The notes below the pieces were generated by a model. The model did not search any database, was not told the origin of the DNA, and saw nothing but the letters and a program-made list of their open reading frames with translations. A stretch of DNA of 5,625 bases from JAXJYR01 sp964593515 (GTDB lineage Bacteria; Bacillota_I; Bacilli_A; Erysipelotrichales; Erysipelotrichaceae): the NCBI GenBank assembly GCA_964593515.1, contig CAZQJH010000098.1, forward strand, positions 1-5,625, given 5' to 3'. Position 1 is the stretch's first letter; every line of letters starts with the position of its first letter. The position numbers were made by a program, and so were the translations under genes. Shown here in pieces: positions 5,615-5,625 of this stretch.

Positions 5615-5625
5615 TTAAAAATATG

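Noticed and set aside
5623..5625. ATG at the window edge as the start of a next gene
   Set aside because: No Shine-Dalgarno precedes it (TTAAAAAT), and no coding sequence is visible after it.

Overview
The window is AT-rich, standard-code DNA with strong purine-rich Shine-Dalgarno sites. It carries conserved bacterial core genes plus a full-length spoIVA, a gene specific to endospore formers. Tryptophan is encoded by TGG, and no gene reads through TGA or ends in it, so the organism is not a Mycoplasma or Spiroplasma type with UGA=Trp. The best fit is a low-GC, spore-forming Firmicute (Bacilli or Erysipelotrichia-like). This placement is inferred from composition and gene content; no rRNA is present to confirm it.

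Layout, all on the + strand: the last 21 codons of a hydrophobic, probably membrane, protein (1-66) overlap by one base the start of cmk (66-716, cytidylate kinase). Next come der (732-2042, the double-GTPase ribosome assembly factor) and prfC (2049-3638, peptide-chain release factor 3). The gaps are only 15 and 6 bases, so these genes look like one housekeeping operon concerned with nucleotide supply and translation. A clear intrinsic terminator starts inside the prfC stop codon.

Beyond the terminator, spoIVA (3716-5191) is a separate transcription unit. It is preceded by a good match to a mother-cell sigma-E promoter (TCATATT, 13 bases, CATAGACT), as expected for the ATPase that builds the spore-coat basement layer. 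After spoIVA a 54-base gap holds a sigma-A-type promoter for hup, the HU nucleoid protein. Its start is best placed at 5246, giving 96 residues. A hairpin terminator follows hup, and the last 50 bases hold a perfect 16-bp palindrome and no recognisable gene.

The order cmk...der...spoIVA-hup follows the conserved Bacillus neighbourhood. There, gpsA and small genes lie between der and spoIVA, and an rpsA-like gene lies near cmk. Here those genes are absent and prfC occupies the slot. Four consecutive genes encode P-loop NTPases, three of them translation-factor-class (TRAFAC) proteins. I see no mobile element, CRISPR array, RNA gene or defence system, and no convincing novel system. The points most worth a second look are the rearranged synteny, the sporulation promoter with its very short predicted leader, and some residue-level departures in SpoIVA and HU.
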